From: Paralichthys olivaceus
Taxonomy: Eukaryota > Chordata > Actinopteri > Pleuronectiformes > Paralichthyidae
NCBI RefSeq assembly: GCF_024713975.1
Contig: NC_091099.1
Span: 11,327,501-11,391,500 of the forward strand
Direction: 5' to 3'
DNA: 64,000 nucleotides
The notes under the pieces are model-generated. The model saw only the letters and a list, made by a program, of their open reading frames with translations, had not been told where the DNA came from and ran no database searches. Of this stretch, positions 41,796 through 56,290 are shown piece by piece; position 1 is the stretch's first letter; each line of letters begins with the position of its first letter. The position numbers and the translations under genes are program-made.

Positions 41796-44700
41796 GGCTC
41801 CCGAGCCGTGGCGTGAGGTCTGCACTCTACTGAATGGTCTGCCATTCTACCTAAACTTTGTCTCATACTGCAGACAGTTGCTGCCCCATGATTCCATTTT
41901 GAACATGCTGCTTTGCATGTGTTAGCATTAGCATAGAGGGCGTTCCTTTACAAGTGCTCTTACTGTCAGAGCTGACAGCCTTGGAATGCCTCGCTGTCAC
42001 CCAGATTTTTTTCCTTCTGTCACCCCAACAGGAAAACCAGCTCACTGTCACGACTTTTTACTGTCACTGTTCCATTTACAATCAGAGCCCCACATCCACA
42101 ATTTTCCTCACCATTCAGAGCCACTTCAGCCTCCGCCAGTTGGCAGCAAGCGAGACACTAAAGTGTGGACGTCATTGGCTCTTTCGGTGTTGTCTTTGGC
42201 AGAGATGTATTTACGTCTGTTAAGCTCACCGAGGCTGAGGAATAACACAATTTAAATCTGTTCTGTGGTGGATTTTCCTTTGCATCCACAGTGAACAAGA
42301 TGGACATCTGATAACTAATTTCAAAGCTCAGTGATTTGTTCACAAAATCCCCTGCATTGTGTTCAGGGCTTGAACCTATCTTAATTATTAATGGGAATTT
42401 ATGAAGCACATGTAAATGTTTGTTTTGGGCGTGTGAGTGTGTTTGCACATGTGTATGCGTTTGAGCCAAGATTAATATTGATCACGCCTCCTGCGTCTGT
42501 GTGTATTAATATTTCAGGTGTATAACTGATTATCACCTGCAGTAATTACAGGAGCTGCTAAGCAAATAATCACCTAGATAGATAGATTGATTGATGGATG
42601 GATGGATGGATGGATGGATGGATGACAGATAGATTCATTTTCTTTTTTCTTCTTTTCTGTCCTGTTTTCTCCTGATGAATGAATGCAGTAAATTGTGTTT
42701 TATTTCTCCTCTGGGCTCCGCTTTTCTGGAGCTAATGTGATTGGCCGAGACTTACACTGTCTCACTGATATTGACTGGTCCCATGTCTGTCACAGACTCT
42801 GGGCCAAGTGGGACTACTGAGTCTATATTAGGAGAATTACGGCTATTCACCTCATAGTATATAGTGTAACTGGGGGGAGAAACTGATAAATGAGTCTCAG
42901 GGGAATCACAGTTGTATTTTAAAAGCAATAGATTAATTTCATACAGGCACATTTTATACATATATGGGAATTTTACGCCGATGGTATCAACATGGACAAA
43001 CCTGGCTCTCTGCCTGCCTGGTCTGATGGAGACGGATGTACAGATCAATAACAAGTCTCAAGTCTCCAGCTAAGACACTCAGACACAAGCTGATTTTGGA
43101 ACAGATCACAAACTAGATGTTATCATTTAACCTCAATGGAGCATGCCATTGCCTTGGTGCTGCTGCAAAGATCTCTGAGCTTCTTCCTTCATCTGAACTG
43201 GGACTGAGCGATCAACCACTTTGTTCCTGGACTTGTATTTCTATTAAAATTGTTTCTTTTGTGGTTTAAATGAATGTGTGTGCTCTTGATTGCAAGGTTT
43301 CTTTAGAACTAGAGCCACTATAGTCTCTTGCCACCACGTCCATCATGACCTGATTAGTTTGGCTCCGGAGAGCTCAGAGAAGAGCAGCTTTCTCCAGCAT
43401 GGATATATGGTGGCACTCTGAAGTGCAGAATCAAATTCAAACAGAAAAAAAAAAGAGCAGCTGCGATTGTTTAGCCGTAAGAGGTAAATAACAGCAATGA
43501 TTATAGTCTAAATTTCACAGGCTCCAGTCAGATGGTTTAGCTGTTAGATACAGCTAATCAAAATTTTATTATAAATTCAGCACACGCTGATAAAAAGTCA
43601 CATGGAATTACCATTAGTGAAGGGAATGAGGCTGTCGAAAATGGGAATTTAGTTTATCTCACAGTTCTGTCAGAGCGTTGGTTTGATCAACATGCATTTT
43701 GCTATCTGTTACACTGGGCTCTGCAAATACAGCTGAGGGAAAGCAGGGCAAGTTGGTATCTCGACACACACACACACAAGTTAAGTGGATTATCTTCATA
43801 TTGCTGGAGGGTTCTGCTCGGAATACAGTGAGAGAACAATGGCTCGCAAATTTCGCGTTCCTCAGTGCAGCGTGCGGCACACGTTCAAGGTCTTCTTTCG
43901 GTAGATGACATCATCGCACACCTATATCATAACAATCATCGTGTCTGTAGAGCCGTAAGTGTGTGGCTTGCACTTTGTCCTGCGTGTGAAGATAATAAGT
44001 GATAACTTCATGATTGAAGTGTTATTTATACTCGGGCAAGCATCCAACAACAAACCCATAACTGCACAGAAACTCCCAAGACAAAGACCTGGCGCTGCCC
44101 TTCATGTTGGCGTCCATGCCTCTTCATTATCATCCTTCATTCAATTATCCTGCCACCGAGGATGGAGACCAGATGACTCAGTGTGAGCAAAACAGAGGAT
44201 TCATTCAGCACTAATCAAATCACCGCTTCTATGACGTTATACACTGGATGTTGGCCACATACATGTGATTTATGTGTAATGTGCATTTTTTGCTTGTGCC
44301 TGTAAAACAAGAATATCTGAATTATCATTGAAGAGATTATTTCACTGGATATATAGGTTATTAGTTATTTCCCTGATCTGGTGCACAACACAAGAGAGCA
44401 GCCAGTTTCCAAATGGAGTAAAGCTAAACACTGTGGGGGAGGGTTAGCAGGATGACATCATACTGAGATAATTGATTAATGTCCAGTAACAATGGCGAAT
44501 GGGGAGAGGCTGATAACCCTGTGTGTGTGTGTGTGTGTGTGTGTGTCTGTGTTTGTGTATAAGAGAGTGCACACATGAGAGTAGAAAGAATATTTTTCTA
44601 CTTCTGGTACACACATCATTACTTTTCAATAACTCAGACAATAATCCAATCCAATATATGTAAACAAACAGAAGCTTACACAACACAATCACACTAGGTT

Positions 44701-47700
44701 TCGTACAACTGCCGGAACAGACAGTCATTTCAAAGTTCTCCCTCTGGACCAATTAATACCTCACGCAGATTTCTACCTGTGTGTAGAATGAATGGGAGGA
44801 ACAGACAGAGATTTCACTACTGCTATATTTTCTGTTGTCTCCCAATCTGCCAATATATGTTTATATTTTCTTGTTCTAATACTCTTGTACTTCCTCATCC
44901 TCACTACTTCGTTTTTTGCTTATCTGTACACTGCCAGTTTCCCTATAATAACAATAAAAATAATTTAACACTTATAATTTCCGTAATACTGCAGCCTGAC
45001 TGCAGAACAGTCACGCCTGAGTGATGTTAGGAGCTGGTTCTGCTGATGTCTGCAAACTAAAGCTGTGGAGTTGCTGCAGAGGGAAAGAAGCACAGCAGGA
45101 AAATACACCTCACTTTGCCAGTTGTGGTCAGTATACTAATGACAATGGATTTAATAGTGTCACACACTTGACAGGTGTGTTTTTGTTGTGTGTGAAATGT
45201 GAATAGCAGTAGGTTGTTGAGTTTTAGAGCTATATCCAGCTAAGGTTACCGATCCATCACAATTTAGGGAAATGTTTTTTATGTAATTCACAGACATGCT
45301 TGATTTCCTGATTTCTGATTACTAGTTACAAAATGAACCTTGTGTCACACATGTCACAAGCTCTCGACAGTGTCCTCCCTCAAGAAAACATAACATTATC
45401 CCCATCTCAATATTTTCAGTGAACATCAAATGTGTGTGTAAAAACGTGTGTTGTAATTGACGCTGGTTTATTTCATTGGTCAGTGTGTGTCTTCACTCTG
45501 ATGCTCTAAAAGTTTGGTCCAGTATTTAGAATTTAAAAAATTTTTTTAGAAAGAAAGTCTTTTGTCACAACAGCTGCTTGCTGGAAACAAGGCTGATGAA
45601 ACGGTGAGACTGAACCATACATTAGCTACACAAATGTTTAAGCTAATACAGCTCATGTAAATAAGCTTAAAATGTGTTGATGAGCTCACACCATCATTTG
45701 ATTTTAAATTACATATATTATATAAGTCTGCGTTGTTATCTAGATGTAATTGCATAATCGGTCTCTTCAAGGTTGAATGTAAATCTTCTTGCTGAGTCCT
45801 CAAAGGCACTGACAAAGCTCGATTGGTGCTTTGATTCTGTGGCTCTGGGAATTGTCCATGATCACAGTATTGATTGCCCACCCCCCCCCCCCCCAAAAAA
45901 CGAAAAAAAACTAACTGTATTGATCGGACGGTCTCAGATCAGAGGTGCATTGTCAAGAAATCCTGCTTTAGTCTGGATTTGGTCAAAACCTTTGTGACAT
46001 ATTGAGGATGAAGAGAATTGTCGAGAATGGTCAGTGCTCTGTTTTCTGAGATAACTGAGCAACTGACTAACTGAAGGAGGCTATAGATAGAGAGATTAGA
46101 TATAGGGAGAGATTTTCTTTCCTGGTAATCGTACTGTTTTCGTTGACTTTTCTCCAAGCCCTGTTCTTTTTCCTTCTGGACAGTTGTATCACGCAGCTCC
46201 AGGACAGCGACTGTAAGTTTTCGTGTATTCCAATAAGCATTGAGATTCTCCTGATGAACCATGAATCAGAAATGGAAGGTAAACCTCATGTCACTGTGTG
46301 TGGGCATCTGGATCTTCTGTACAGACAGAACAGAGAGAACAAAGTCGAGTTGAGGAAAGGTTAACAGAACAGTTGGACAACCAGGTTAGCTCTGAAAATA
46401 CGCTGTTGCTTGTACTTTACATATCAGCACTAGCACTGGCTGGCTTCCCCAGTGAATTTGTCAGTTGGAGATACTCCAAACACCGTCCAGAAACCGTACT
46501 AGGAACGCAAGGCAAATATTATGCATGTGTGTGTGTGTGACAGACAACCGCATACCACTTAATCTTCTGAGCTGTTTACACTGCAGATGCTTTAAGGACT
46601 ATTGATGAGCTGCAGAGGTGAGGGAGCCTCAATTCTAATTGACTTCACCACAGTGTGTGCTCCCTCAGCCGTGGTCGTTTGAGAGAAGGTCTCAGGTGTG
46701 AATATGTGTTTGCAGTGTGTGTATTATGCACCCCCTCCTGCATGTTAATGCATGGCAGGCTTTGCAGTGGAGTGTGACATGGGCTGTTGTGTGTCTAATG
46801 GCCACCCGGCTTTGAGCCAGGTTATTAGCTAGGCTTAGCTCATGTAGCTGATGTGAGGAAGGGGTTAATGAAAAAGCCTTTAACAAGCAGAACGTGACCC
46901 AGCGTGTCCCCCCGGCAGATGCTCATCAAAGTCTGCCCCAGCTTCCTCTCTCTGCCTCCATCCTGATGTTTATCACAGCTCTCGGGATCTGTTCAGTCCA
47001 CCTCGGCAGGTGCACAGAAAACCACCAAACGTGGTTTGCTAATTAGAGATTTTTGGCTCGATGCAGCGCATGAATCTGTGCATGAACATGGGCTGAGATG
47101 AGCATTTGCATTCACTGTGAGGTACTGACCATTTCATTGATTGAAGGGCAGCATGAGGAAGAACCACAGCTTTCTTTTCTCACCGCCCACACACACACAC
47201 ACAACTTGTACCCACATGACCTGCAATGTGGTGCAGTGAATCAATGCTTTCAGAACAAACAAAATGTTGAGATGAAATTCCTGCAGCAGCTTCAAGCGAT
47301 TCTTTCTTTTTTTGAAGTTTTGTTCCTGGACCTTGCCCACAGCAAAAACCCAGTAGGACATTTATCTGACGGCTGTCCCCTTAAGAAGGTCAAGCTGCCG
47401 TGGAAATGCAGCTTTCAGGGTAGATAAATGAGGGTTTTCTGCTCGAAGTGGCGGCATCAAAACACAATAAGCTTGGTGTATTCCAGTTTAATCAATCATG
47501 GTAGAATCTGAGGGGGGCCTGTGGCTGTATGGGAGATGCACTGCTTTTATCAGCAGAGGAGGAGGTCAATAAGTGTTTGTCTTCTCTTTTTTGTCATGTC
47601 CAACCTTGATCTGTGTGAACCTTTGGTGAATACATTTGTTGTGAGTTGTGAAGAAAAAGGCAAAGCAGGCTGTGTTGGATTCATGTTTTATTGTCTGCTG

Positions 47701-50640
47701 CATGCAAGTCTTAATGTAATGAATACATAAATTATAGCACTGACACTTTCGCAAGGTGCCACTTGTCATATGTGCCAGGATGCAGATTTTGGGGAGGGGC
47801 TGCCGGGTGGCATGGGAGGGGGGGGTCACAGAGGCACCAGGCGGTCTGATTGGCCCGCCATCTGTCTCTGGGACCGAACAGATGTCTGAGTGGGAAGATT
47901 TTCCTCCAAGTTCACTTTCTCTCCCTTTGTGTGTCTGTCTGTTGCTGTGAATGTAATTGCGTGTGTGTGTGTGTATTTCCGTGTGTGCACTGTGTGTGTA
48001 CACTTCTCCTGACATTTCACACTCTGGTTGACACAGGTCCCAGTGGGGCTGATTGTCTTCCATATGGAGTGAGTTAACAGAGAGCAGGTCCTGGTCATAA
48101 TGAAGCGCTGTCTTGTTAGCAGCATAAACAGAGAGTGTCAATGTGACGGGTGAGTCACGTTGCACATGAACCATATGATGCAGGTTCATTGGTGAGAAAT
48201 TTGGAGTTAGCTCCATCGCCTGATTTCAAATACAGAGAATGACTTTGCTTTAATCCACCTTTCACTTCTCCCTCTGGGGTTTTACTGTCCGTCAGGATTA
48301 GCAGGAATAACGAAAAATTCCTTGTTAAAATTTCAAATGTCACAGCTGCACACAGGCAAAAAGACATTCAACTCACATTCAGTGCACACAAACCTGTGAC
48401 ATGACCATGTGCATATTTATAACACTGATTGTGTTTTACTGATTCCTCTTTTTCGGATTGAGCTGTGTGCACAGTGTGTTGATGTCAGACTCAAAAGAGG
48501 AAGAACATTTACATGTGTAAAGTAGTGATTTTATGGCTGGATCACAATGTGATGGTGAGGTGAAAACCAGGAGGAGGGAGGGCAACATCCAACATCCTGT
48601 TTGGAACAGGAAGTGACATGAAATGAAGTAAATATTGGGAAACACTGCCTCTGTTGCCTGTACCACTATCTGTTTTTAACTTTAAAGAAATGTTCTTACA
48701 CAAGTTCATTTTTGGAATTTTTTTTAATTCACCATCTTTGAATCTGTAAAGATCATTTAAGCCTCTAACAGAGAGACGTCTGAAACACAGACTTTTCCTC
48801 ATCTCCTCCTCAAGGTTTCAGACTTCCACTGACAAGTGTGGCCTTGGTTGTCTTAGCAACAATTACGTTACTGCAAAGCATGCTCAGTACAAAGTTACTG
48901 AATTAATAATTATATGATTTCCCCCAAGATATTGTTAATATACTTAGAGCAATTAAGTTTAATTTCCATTTAAAAATGTGCAGTTAAAAGGGAGAAAGTA
49001 TCTGCTTTATGACTATTGATATTTGAAGCAGGATGGCCACCTTTTAATTAGATGATTATTATTTATTTATAGCTATAAAAATATACTGTGGAAATCCAGC
49101 TTCGGGAGTACGTTTTTAAGACTAATGAAGCATCAGGCATAACATAAAAACTTAGTGTTTGGGTTGCAATAAAAGATCAGTTGGTTAAAGTAAATGTACC
49201 TGCAACAGTGTAAAAAAAATAATATGTGTGTATGCATCATTTAAGGTGACTTACTTCATTTTTGATTTATGCATGACTGCTGGGTGGTTGAGGAGTTTGG
49301 AAGTGGCTCCGCTTTAGAACATGATAGCCGAGCTTTGACAGGATTAAGACAAGTTAGGGGGGATGTTTCCATGATGCACATTTTACAGATGATTCACCAC
49401 AGAGCTGCGAGGGAAGGAAGATGATGAAAGAGAAGGACACAGCAAAGAGAAACAGGAAGCGGTCTGTTGTAGTTTCATTAATCTGCCTCTAGAGGGGGAT
49501 GAAGACTTTTAAATCTGACCCAGACACAGTCTCGTACGCTCCACAGGGGATGAGAAGAATCTGAAAATGTGCTTTTAATGATGCTCTGACAGTTTCTCCA
49601 GGTGTATTGGCTTCCTGGAGAATGCAGGGAGTGCGGTGTGTATATTTGTCGTCAGGTCTTGGCATTTATTCACAGTGAAGATGTAAAACCCCTGCAGTTC
49701 ATGGAGCAACAAGGTCAACAGTGGCATCTTCTCAACATGTCACTGTAAATGTCATCGCCCCATGAGTCTGTTGACATTTGTAAACACGCAGGGTAAAAGC
49801 AGTTTGTGTTTCCTGTCCCGTTAATGTAGCTGTGCTGATATGGCTGATGTGACTGATATCAGAGCTGCTGATTTCCAGCATTATAAGACCTCAGTCACAC
49901 TAATCCCCTCTGTAATGCATAATATATTACCCAACAGACACACACCAGGCCTGTAATGCCTCATAACCACATCACAACTGAGCATACACTTTGTTATGAC
50001 TGCCTCTTATATCACAATTCAAATGAAGATAATCTATATGAGCATAATCTGTGGATGATAAATCTCACTGCCATACACCAATCACAGCATGCATGCTTTG
50101 TTTCGCTCCCTTCCTTTTTCTATTGCATTAAATATGGTATGCTATAGGTATTTCTCACGTGGACAATATATTCGGCCCACAACCTTTGAGTGCTGACCAC
50201 AGAGCAGTTTTACATGAGCCTCCAGGGGTCATGTTGACACATAAAGTCATCGCAGTAGCAGCTGATGAGGGAGGAGGGGGCACTTTCTCCTTCGTCTATC
50301 ATCACTTCTTTATCAGGCCAGACCAGGCCTGAGACCTGCCAACTATCTGGATCAAATACCTGAATTTCCAGCCTCTGGGCTCCTTGTGAAACTAATGTTT
50401 TTCCTGCTTACATTGTTGTTAGTCCTTATGGAATATTATGTCACATCATTAATTAACAAGGAAAGACAAAGTCATATTGATCTTTGTTTCCCAGTTCTTT
50501 ATTTCCTGTATGGTGGTTTCATCTTCTTATCATTTCTGTGTTTATATGAGCGTTTGTATAATTTTATAGCAAGACTGCTCACCTCATATGAGATTATCTT
50601 TTAGAATTGCATTGTGCCCTGCAAAAGCATTTACTTAATT
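41796..50640. other. Large intron or intergenic region with simple repeats
   Basis: No coding exon or RNA gene is supported over about 9 kb. Visible items: a GT tract at 44520-44547, a C run at 45881-45894, short GT tracts near 47961-47975, and an RFX-like GTTGTCTTAGCAAC at 48847-48860. The longest open frame (minus, 47566-48216) is low-similarity and crosses a CA-rich stretch, so it is not called. Confidence 0.45.
42580..42623. repeat. (GATG)n tetranucleotide repeat
   Basis: ATTGATTGATG followed by GATG units repeated about eight times. Confidence 0.9.
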
Positions 50641-50829
50641 GTAACATGCATCGGGCATATTTTAGTTATATCTTGTTTTTACCTTGTTAACCAGTCTTTG
50701 TTCTATTTTATTCAAAACGATATTGTACTTGTAAATCCACTTCTCTGTGAATTGGCTCAACACTGTTTGATAGATGCCAAAAAGTAATTTCTACTACTAA
50801 GGGTGGATGGGTTTCTGATTCTAATTTTA

Positions 50830-50902
50830 TCTCTTTTTTTAAACTTGGCAGTATTTACCCTTTAAAAGTGCTATATAAATGAAATGTATTATTATTATTC
50901 AT
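50830..50902 (+). repeat. Retroelement 3' tail
   Basis: 'AAAAGTGCTATATAAATGAA' followed by ATGTATTATTATTATTC is the standard end of fish LINE/SINE-type elements with (ATT)n tails. The body upstream is too diverged to delimit. Confidence 0.6.
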
Positions 50903-53900
50903 CTCTTTTTGATTATGAGTGACTTTGCTGTCGTATTCCTTTTCAGTTATAGCATTCGATTACACACAATCTGCATAATCCACAACAAATTCAACAAAAG
51001 CCATAGAAACAATATTTCACACATAACTGATGTTAATTTAGATGAGTTCACACAGTAAATGTATTTGAATGTTGAATTACTGTTAATCTACACAGGTTAC
51101 AAATATTCCTGTAGATATCACGTATGTGGTGGTGCCTTCTAAGTTAATTCACATTCCTCGCCATGCGCTGCTGTTTAACTCACAGTTAACGGTCAGTGTA
51201 TTTTCTTCGTTGAATTTCATCACCTTCTTTATTCTGAAACAGAAGAGTAATTTTATCTCCAGAAATCCTATTAGCATCTTCATGGCCTGTTAATGGATGT
51301 GTGTTTGTGCTGTGGACAAGAATTCAATTATATTCAGATCCGAGACACAAGATAACAAAGAGATGAACTTGATGAATAAAAAGTGTGAGTATTAATATTC
51401 CAGTAAGCGATGGGAATCCACATCTTATCAATATGGAAATGGAAAGAGCGAGCTGGGTGTTTTCATTATACATCCTATTATTCTATCTGGCCTGCGTGTG
51501 TTTGACATTATTCACGATCACTGGAGATTAAGCAAAGATCACATTTTTGGTAAACACTATTCTAATTATTTGTTTTTCCTACTATATTGTATTTTCAATG
51601 TCATCTTCTCATGCACTTCACACTTCATTTATCATTGAGCTGAGTAAGTAGCTGCATGTTTTGTTTGAGGATTAGCAGTAGATGGCAGTGTGTGAATGTG
51701 GGTGGGTGATGTACGTGTAACAGGACTGGTCCATGCAATAGTGAGCGTCTGCTTTGGGCATGTGTGTGAGAACACACTCTGAATCAGAGATATGGAAATA
51801 GGTCAGATTACCGATGTGAGTGTTTGTGCCTGAAAACAAAAATCAGCATGCTGAACATGCCGGGCTAGAGCTGTGTGACCAGAAACTGGCTTTTCAGGAA
51901 CCATTACATGAGATCTGACATGAGATGGTGAGGGATGAATTTTGAAATAGGGGTCCAAAAACGGTAATTTGGCCGTGGTCAACTCTCAACCACGCTGTCA
52001 CTCTCTATGTGTCTCTTTTTCTGTCCCTCTCTCTCTCTGCAAGGCTTGGTGTGCTGTCTGCAGAGAATGCTGGTTGCCCCTGACAACAGTTGCTAGGAGA
52101 CCACTCAGGAGTGACTTCATAGCATCGTGCATGCTCCTGCCATGGCTCATGATGAATAAAACCAATCCACATTTCCTTTTCATGCAAATGTGCATTTAAA
52201 TAAGGGTTAAATGGTTGAAAGTGCTGATATTAGTACTTCACTGCACACCTGCACTGCATGTAGGAGGTGGAGAGAGCGTCGTGTCGGGTCTGAATCTGAA
52301 AGAAGCTCCCGAGCTGCTATTGGATATGTTCTTGTGGGAGATGGATTTCTCGAATGAGGCTAAAACAACCTTCTAATCAGTGCAGCCACAAAGGCTGTGT
52401 CTTTGACGCATGAAAGTGAGGGAAATGAGACTGATTAAATATTCTCTCACTCTCGCTTTCTGTCCCTTATGTCCTCGCTGCAGAACCCCGGCACACATTA
52501 CCCTCTCCCATCCATCTTTCTCTCTCTCTAATTCTGTCTCTCTGCAGTGGTGAGATAAGATGTTCCTCCCTCTGAGCCGTGGTGAGGTGTGAGAGAAGTG
52601 GGGCTTCCCCTCTCCCCCTTTAACTACCTCCAGGACTGCAGGCCAATGAGGGCAGCCACACATAGCAAATGTATATCAGTGTGCATACTAGTGGAGGACA
52701 TTTTCTGAGTTTGTGCACATTTGTGTGTGTTTGTGCGTGTGTGTGTGTGTGTGTGTGTGTGCAAGAGCCCGTCATTGTGCACGTGCAGCATGTTTCCTGG
52801 GATTGCTATTTAATGAACTTTAAATTGGATGTCGGACAAATTCCCTCTGGCAACAACCAGCTCAGCTCTCTTAAACAAGGCCAGGACCCTTGGCTCTGGA
52901 AATTGGCTGTAGTAGTTTCACACTCCAATATATCATAGTAAATCTGAGCCCCGGCCACAAGTTCGACACCAAACAACAGTAAGCAATTGCGCTAAAATCC
53001 AGTTGAAAGCTTTTGGAGCAAGCACGAGCCTCTGTCTGTTTTCAGAGGTACAGTTTGAGTGCGTGTGTTAAGATATCACTGCGAGTAATTCCTGGATTAA
53101 CCCATCTACTTTACCGCAGCTTACCTCAAGTCTCCACCAGGAATGGTGATTTTAAATAATTAATGGTGATAATGTGGTTAATTGATTTATAATTAACAGT
53201 CTTCTTGGCTTGCTATAAATCCCACAGATTCATACCACATAAATCTGTCAATATCAATTTAGCCAACTGCTTTTTTGCCTGCGTAAATGGTTTGCTCTGG
53301 ATGATGAAATGAAAATAAGAGAAAACTCTTGGTTCATATTGACTAAAACCAACTTTTAATTTCAAAACAAAACAAGCCATGAATATTGTTTCCTCTTCCA
53401 GGATAATGGAACATGGATGACATATGTGCCCAAACATGTAAAACCTGCAGCAGCATGGTTCCAGTCTATCTGCTTTTCCATCTGACCACCCATAGTATTG
53501 ACAGTGATTGTTAACAGGCACTCATCTTGTCGATGCTATTGGCCTGTGTATAGAACAAGTCCCAGTCTGCTGTGTGAGAGTCAGCAGCAGTTCCCTCTCT
53601 CGTGGCATTGATTTAGCTATAAGGCTGTGACAGGGTCACACACTGACTTATGAGTCCCTCTATTCCCAGTCAGTCGCCTCGACACACACAGTGAAAAACG
53701 ATGAATATGACTTCTCTCTTTTTTTCCCCTGTTTTTCTGTCTCTTTCTGTTACTTTGTCCCACTGGGCTGCCAACCTACTCTTGTTCCATCTAATCACCT
53801 GGGTTCTTGGACCCGGTTTTGAAGCAACCTCTTTTCAAACCACTCTCACACACACGTGCATAATCCCTGAGTGAAACTCCATGATTGAATATCAAAAACA

Positions 53901-55208
53901 AACTTAATAAACTAACTGAAAAGTGGAGCCATCCCTAAAAAAGCAGAAAAATATTGGAGCAGCCATAATGGCAGATGGGACAACAGATTAAAAGACCAAA
54001 ACACATGTCCAAGCAGGGAGCTGGATCAGCTCAAAAAGAAAGAATAGAACCTCTTATGCTCCTTCTCTTGCTGTGATGTAGTTTAATTGGTAATCATTGC
54101 AATTAATTCCTTTGTTTCCCCATAAAGTTACATTCTGTTCAGCAGCGGCTAATTACCTCAGCCCATTGGACGTCTGCTTTTTGCGGCATAATTGCAGCTC
54201 TCAGTAGAAAGACGTAACAGCCAGAGAAAATAACACACCATTTTCACATTTGTCCGTAATGTGGCTCAGTGCAAATGCAGTTTATACAGCAACATTTTCA
54301 TCTGGCTACACAAGCGAGAAAGAACAGCAGCAATTGAATTCTGCAGAAATCTAAAAATGTAAAAAAAGAAACCAGATAAGATCCACAAGGAGTTAGAGCA
54401 GTGAATCAGAAGCACACTCTGACTGGCGTGTGTCAATTCACATCTGCGTGATGTAAAAACTCTGGGGATTCATTTTAGGGTCCAGCTGAGGCTACGGGGA
54501 CGGGGGTGAGGAGGAGGTGGGGAGGAATGGGAGGAAGGGGGATGGGGAGACAGAGCGGGTGGGGATGGGTTTAAGGGCAATGTGCAGTATATTGCAGTGC
54601 GCTGTGCAGTATTGTCCCGTGATTGTAATGGTTATCACCCCCCCTACATCACACCCACCCATTCCATCCCTTTATGTATGGCTATGTGCAGGAAGGGTTG
54701 GGGGCAGGGACAACAGGGTGTGTGTGTGTGTGTGTGTACTTTATGTGTGCATATGTGTGTGATTTGGTGGCAGGTTAACGTTCACTGTCAGCAGCGTGGC
54801 GTGATGATGATATATGAGGCCGTATGATACTCGTGGTTTGGCAGACACATGCACATCAACCCTGGTGGAAGTAAATGCACATTTTCAACCTCGCCTCACC
54901 CTTATACAAAATAGTCGTTGTCTGTAGGCCAAGCTAAAGGAGCAATATATATTCAGCCAACATAAAGAAAAGAGCGGAAACCAAATGCTAAAAGGAAGAA
55001 ATTGTTTGAAGAGAAATGAGAAAAGGCATTCTGGGAATTGTGAGGGGTAAAGGTGCTCTGGGTTTATTTAAAATCACACATTTAGGAGATTTCATTGGGT
55101 CAATCACACTTCTGAGGTCAGAGGTCAGCTGAATAATGAGATTCAAACTCTTGCCATTGTCTCCCTATAAACCTCTGCAGCACTCATCCAATTTTTGCTT
55201 TGTCAATA

Positions 55209-55244
<36 letters not shown>

Positions 55245-55937
55245 CTGTGTTACAAATCACATGGTCTGATGGCTGTGTTCTGTGTGAAGAGGCTGATGTG
55301 AAGTGGATCATGGAGCGTTCTCCTATGGGAAATGCCCTGTTTAAATATGCTTTATAAATGAAACACATGCCTATAAACCCTGTTCATGAAGGTTGCATTA
55401 ATTAGATGTTAATTAGCTCAGTGATTATGAAAACTGCATCAGATTTCACCTCCTCGGCCCCTGAGCAGTGTTTCAGTTTATAGCTCTTGTCTGTGATCGT
55501 GCTGTTCTGTGTGTGTTCAATTAAAAATGAAGACGTAAAGTTGTCATGACTGATACAATATCAGCGGTGGCATCTCATCTCAGTACCTCAGCAGAGACGT
55601 CTGAGTTGCCCAGGCCAGTCTGCTTTTTCATCAGTGCAACGGTAATACGATGGTGTGACAGTCATCACATGGTTTCCAGCTTCAGTCAGGAAGCCACTGA
55701 TCACACACATACATTTTAACACTAAATCATCCTCAGACCCTTTATGTTTTCTTCATGTGAGGAACTGATGGTTTTCACAACACTGTGGTTTAGTTAATTG
55801 ATTAGTGGAATGAATGAAAATCTTTTGCTGCTTAACTGCACAGTGATGGCCAACCACCTGTTTTACAACTATTATGGGATCATGGGAAGTGTTTTCCAAT
55901 AATTCCATGCTGTTTAGAAATGTAGATTTAGTTACCT
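50903..55937. other. Intron or intergenic region with candidate regulatory DNA
   Basis: No coding exon is supported. GCAGTAGATGGCAG at 51675-51688 matches 13 of 14 CTCF core positions. Two RFX-like sites lie side by side at 52073-52087 and 52089-52102. AT-rich homeodomain-type (TAATTA, ATTAAT) clusters occur at about 53150-53205, 54080-54200 and 55395-55425. GT microsatellites are at 52734-52761 and 55211-55241. Confidence 0.4.
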
Positions 55938-56290
55938 CTGTCAAGGAGGTTGTGTTTTCATCCCTGTCCATGTGTTTGTTGGTTTGTTGGTTTGTAAGCA
56001 AGATTACACAAAAAAAGCAGATTGGATTTCCATGAAACATGGTGGAAGGAAGGATGCAGTATGGGTCAGGGAAGAAGCCATTACATTTTGGTCCAGATCC
56101 GGATCAGGGGTTTGGATCCAGGAATCTTTTGTCACACTCTTTGATATTGTAAGATGAGGAACAATTTCACAGTTTTCTCAGGGAATAAATGATGGATACT
56201 AATGAAACAAAATCTGGCTTATTTAGGGAACTGTTATGTGAAATTTGGTTCAACTTGATTTAGGCATACAGTCTTGTGAGTGCCATTCTA
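55938..56290 (+). repeat. Dispersed repeat copy C
   Basis: This is the most complete of the three copies. It starts 'ACCTCTGTCAAGGAGGTTGT', then (GTTGGTTT), 'TGTAAGCAAGATTACACAAA', 'CCATGAAACATGGTGGAAGG', 'GCAGTATGGGTCAGGGAAGA', 'TTTTGGTCCAGATCCGGATC', 'CAGGGAATAAATGATGGATA' and 'AAAATCTGGCTTATTTAGG'. It carries no coding capacity. Confidence 0.8.

Noticed and set aside
47566-48216. 216-codon open frame on the minus strand
   Set aside because: It crosses a CA-rich tract, has no domain or signal pattern, no splice context, and nothing similar nearby. It is a chance open frame.
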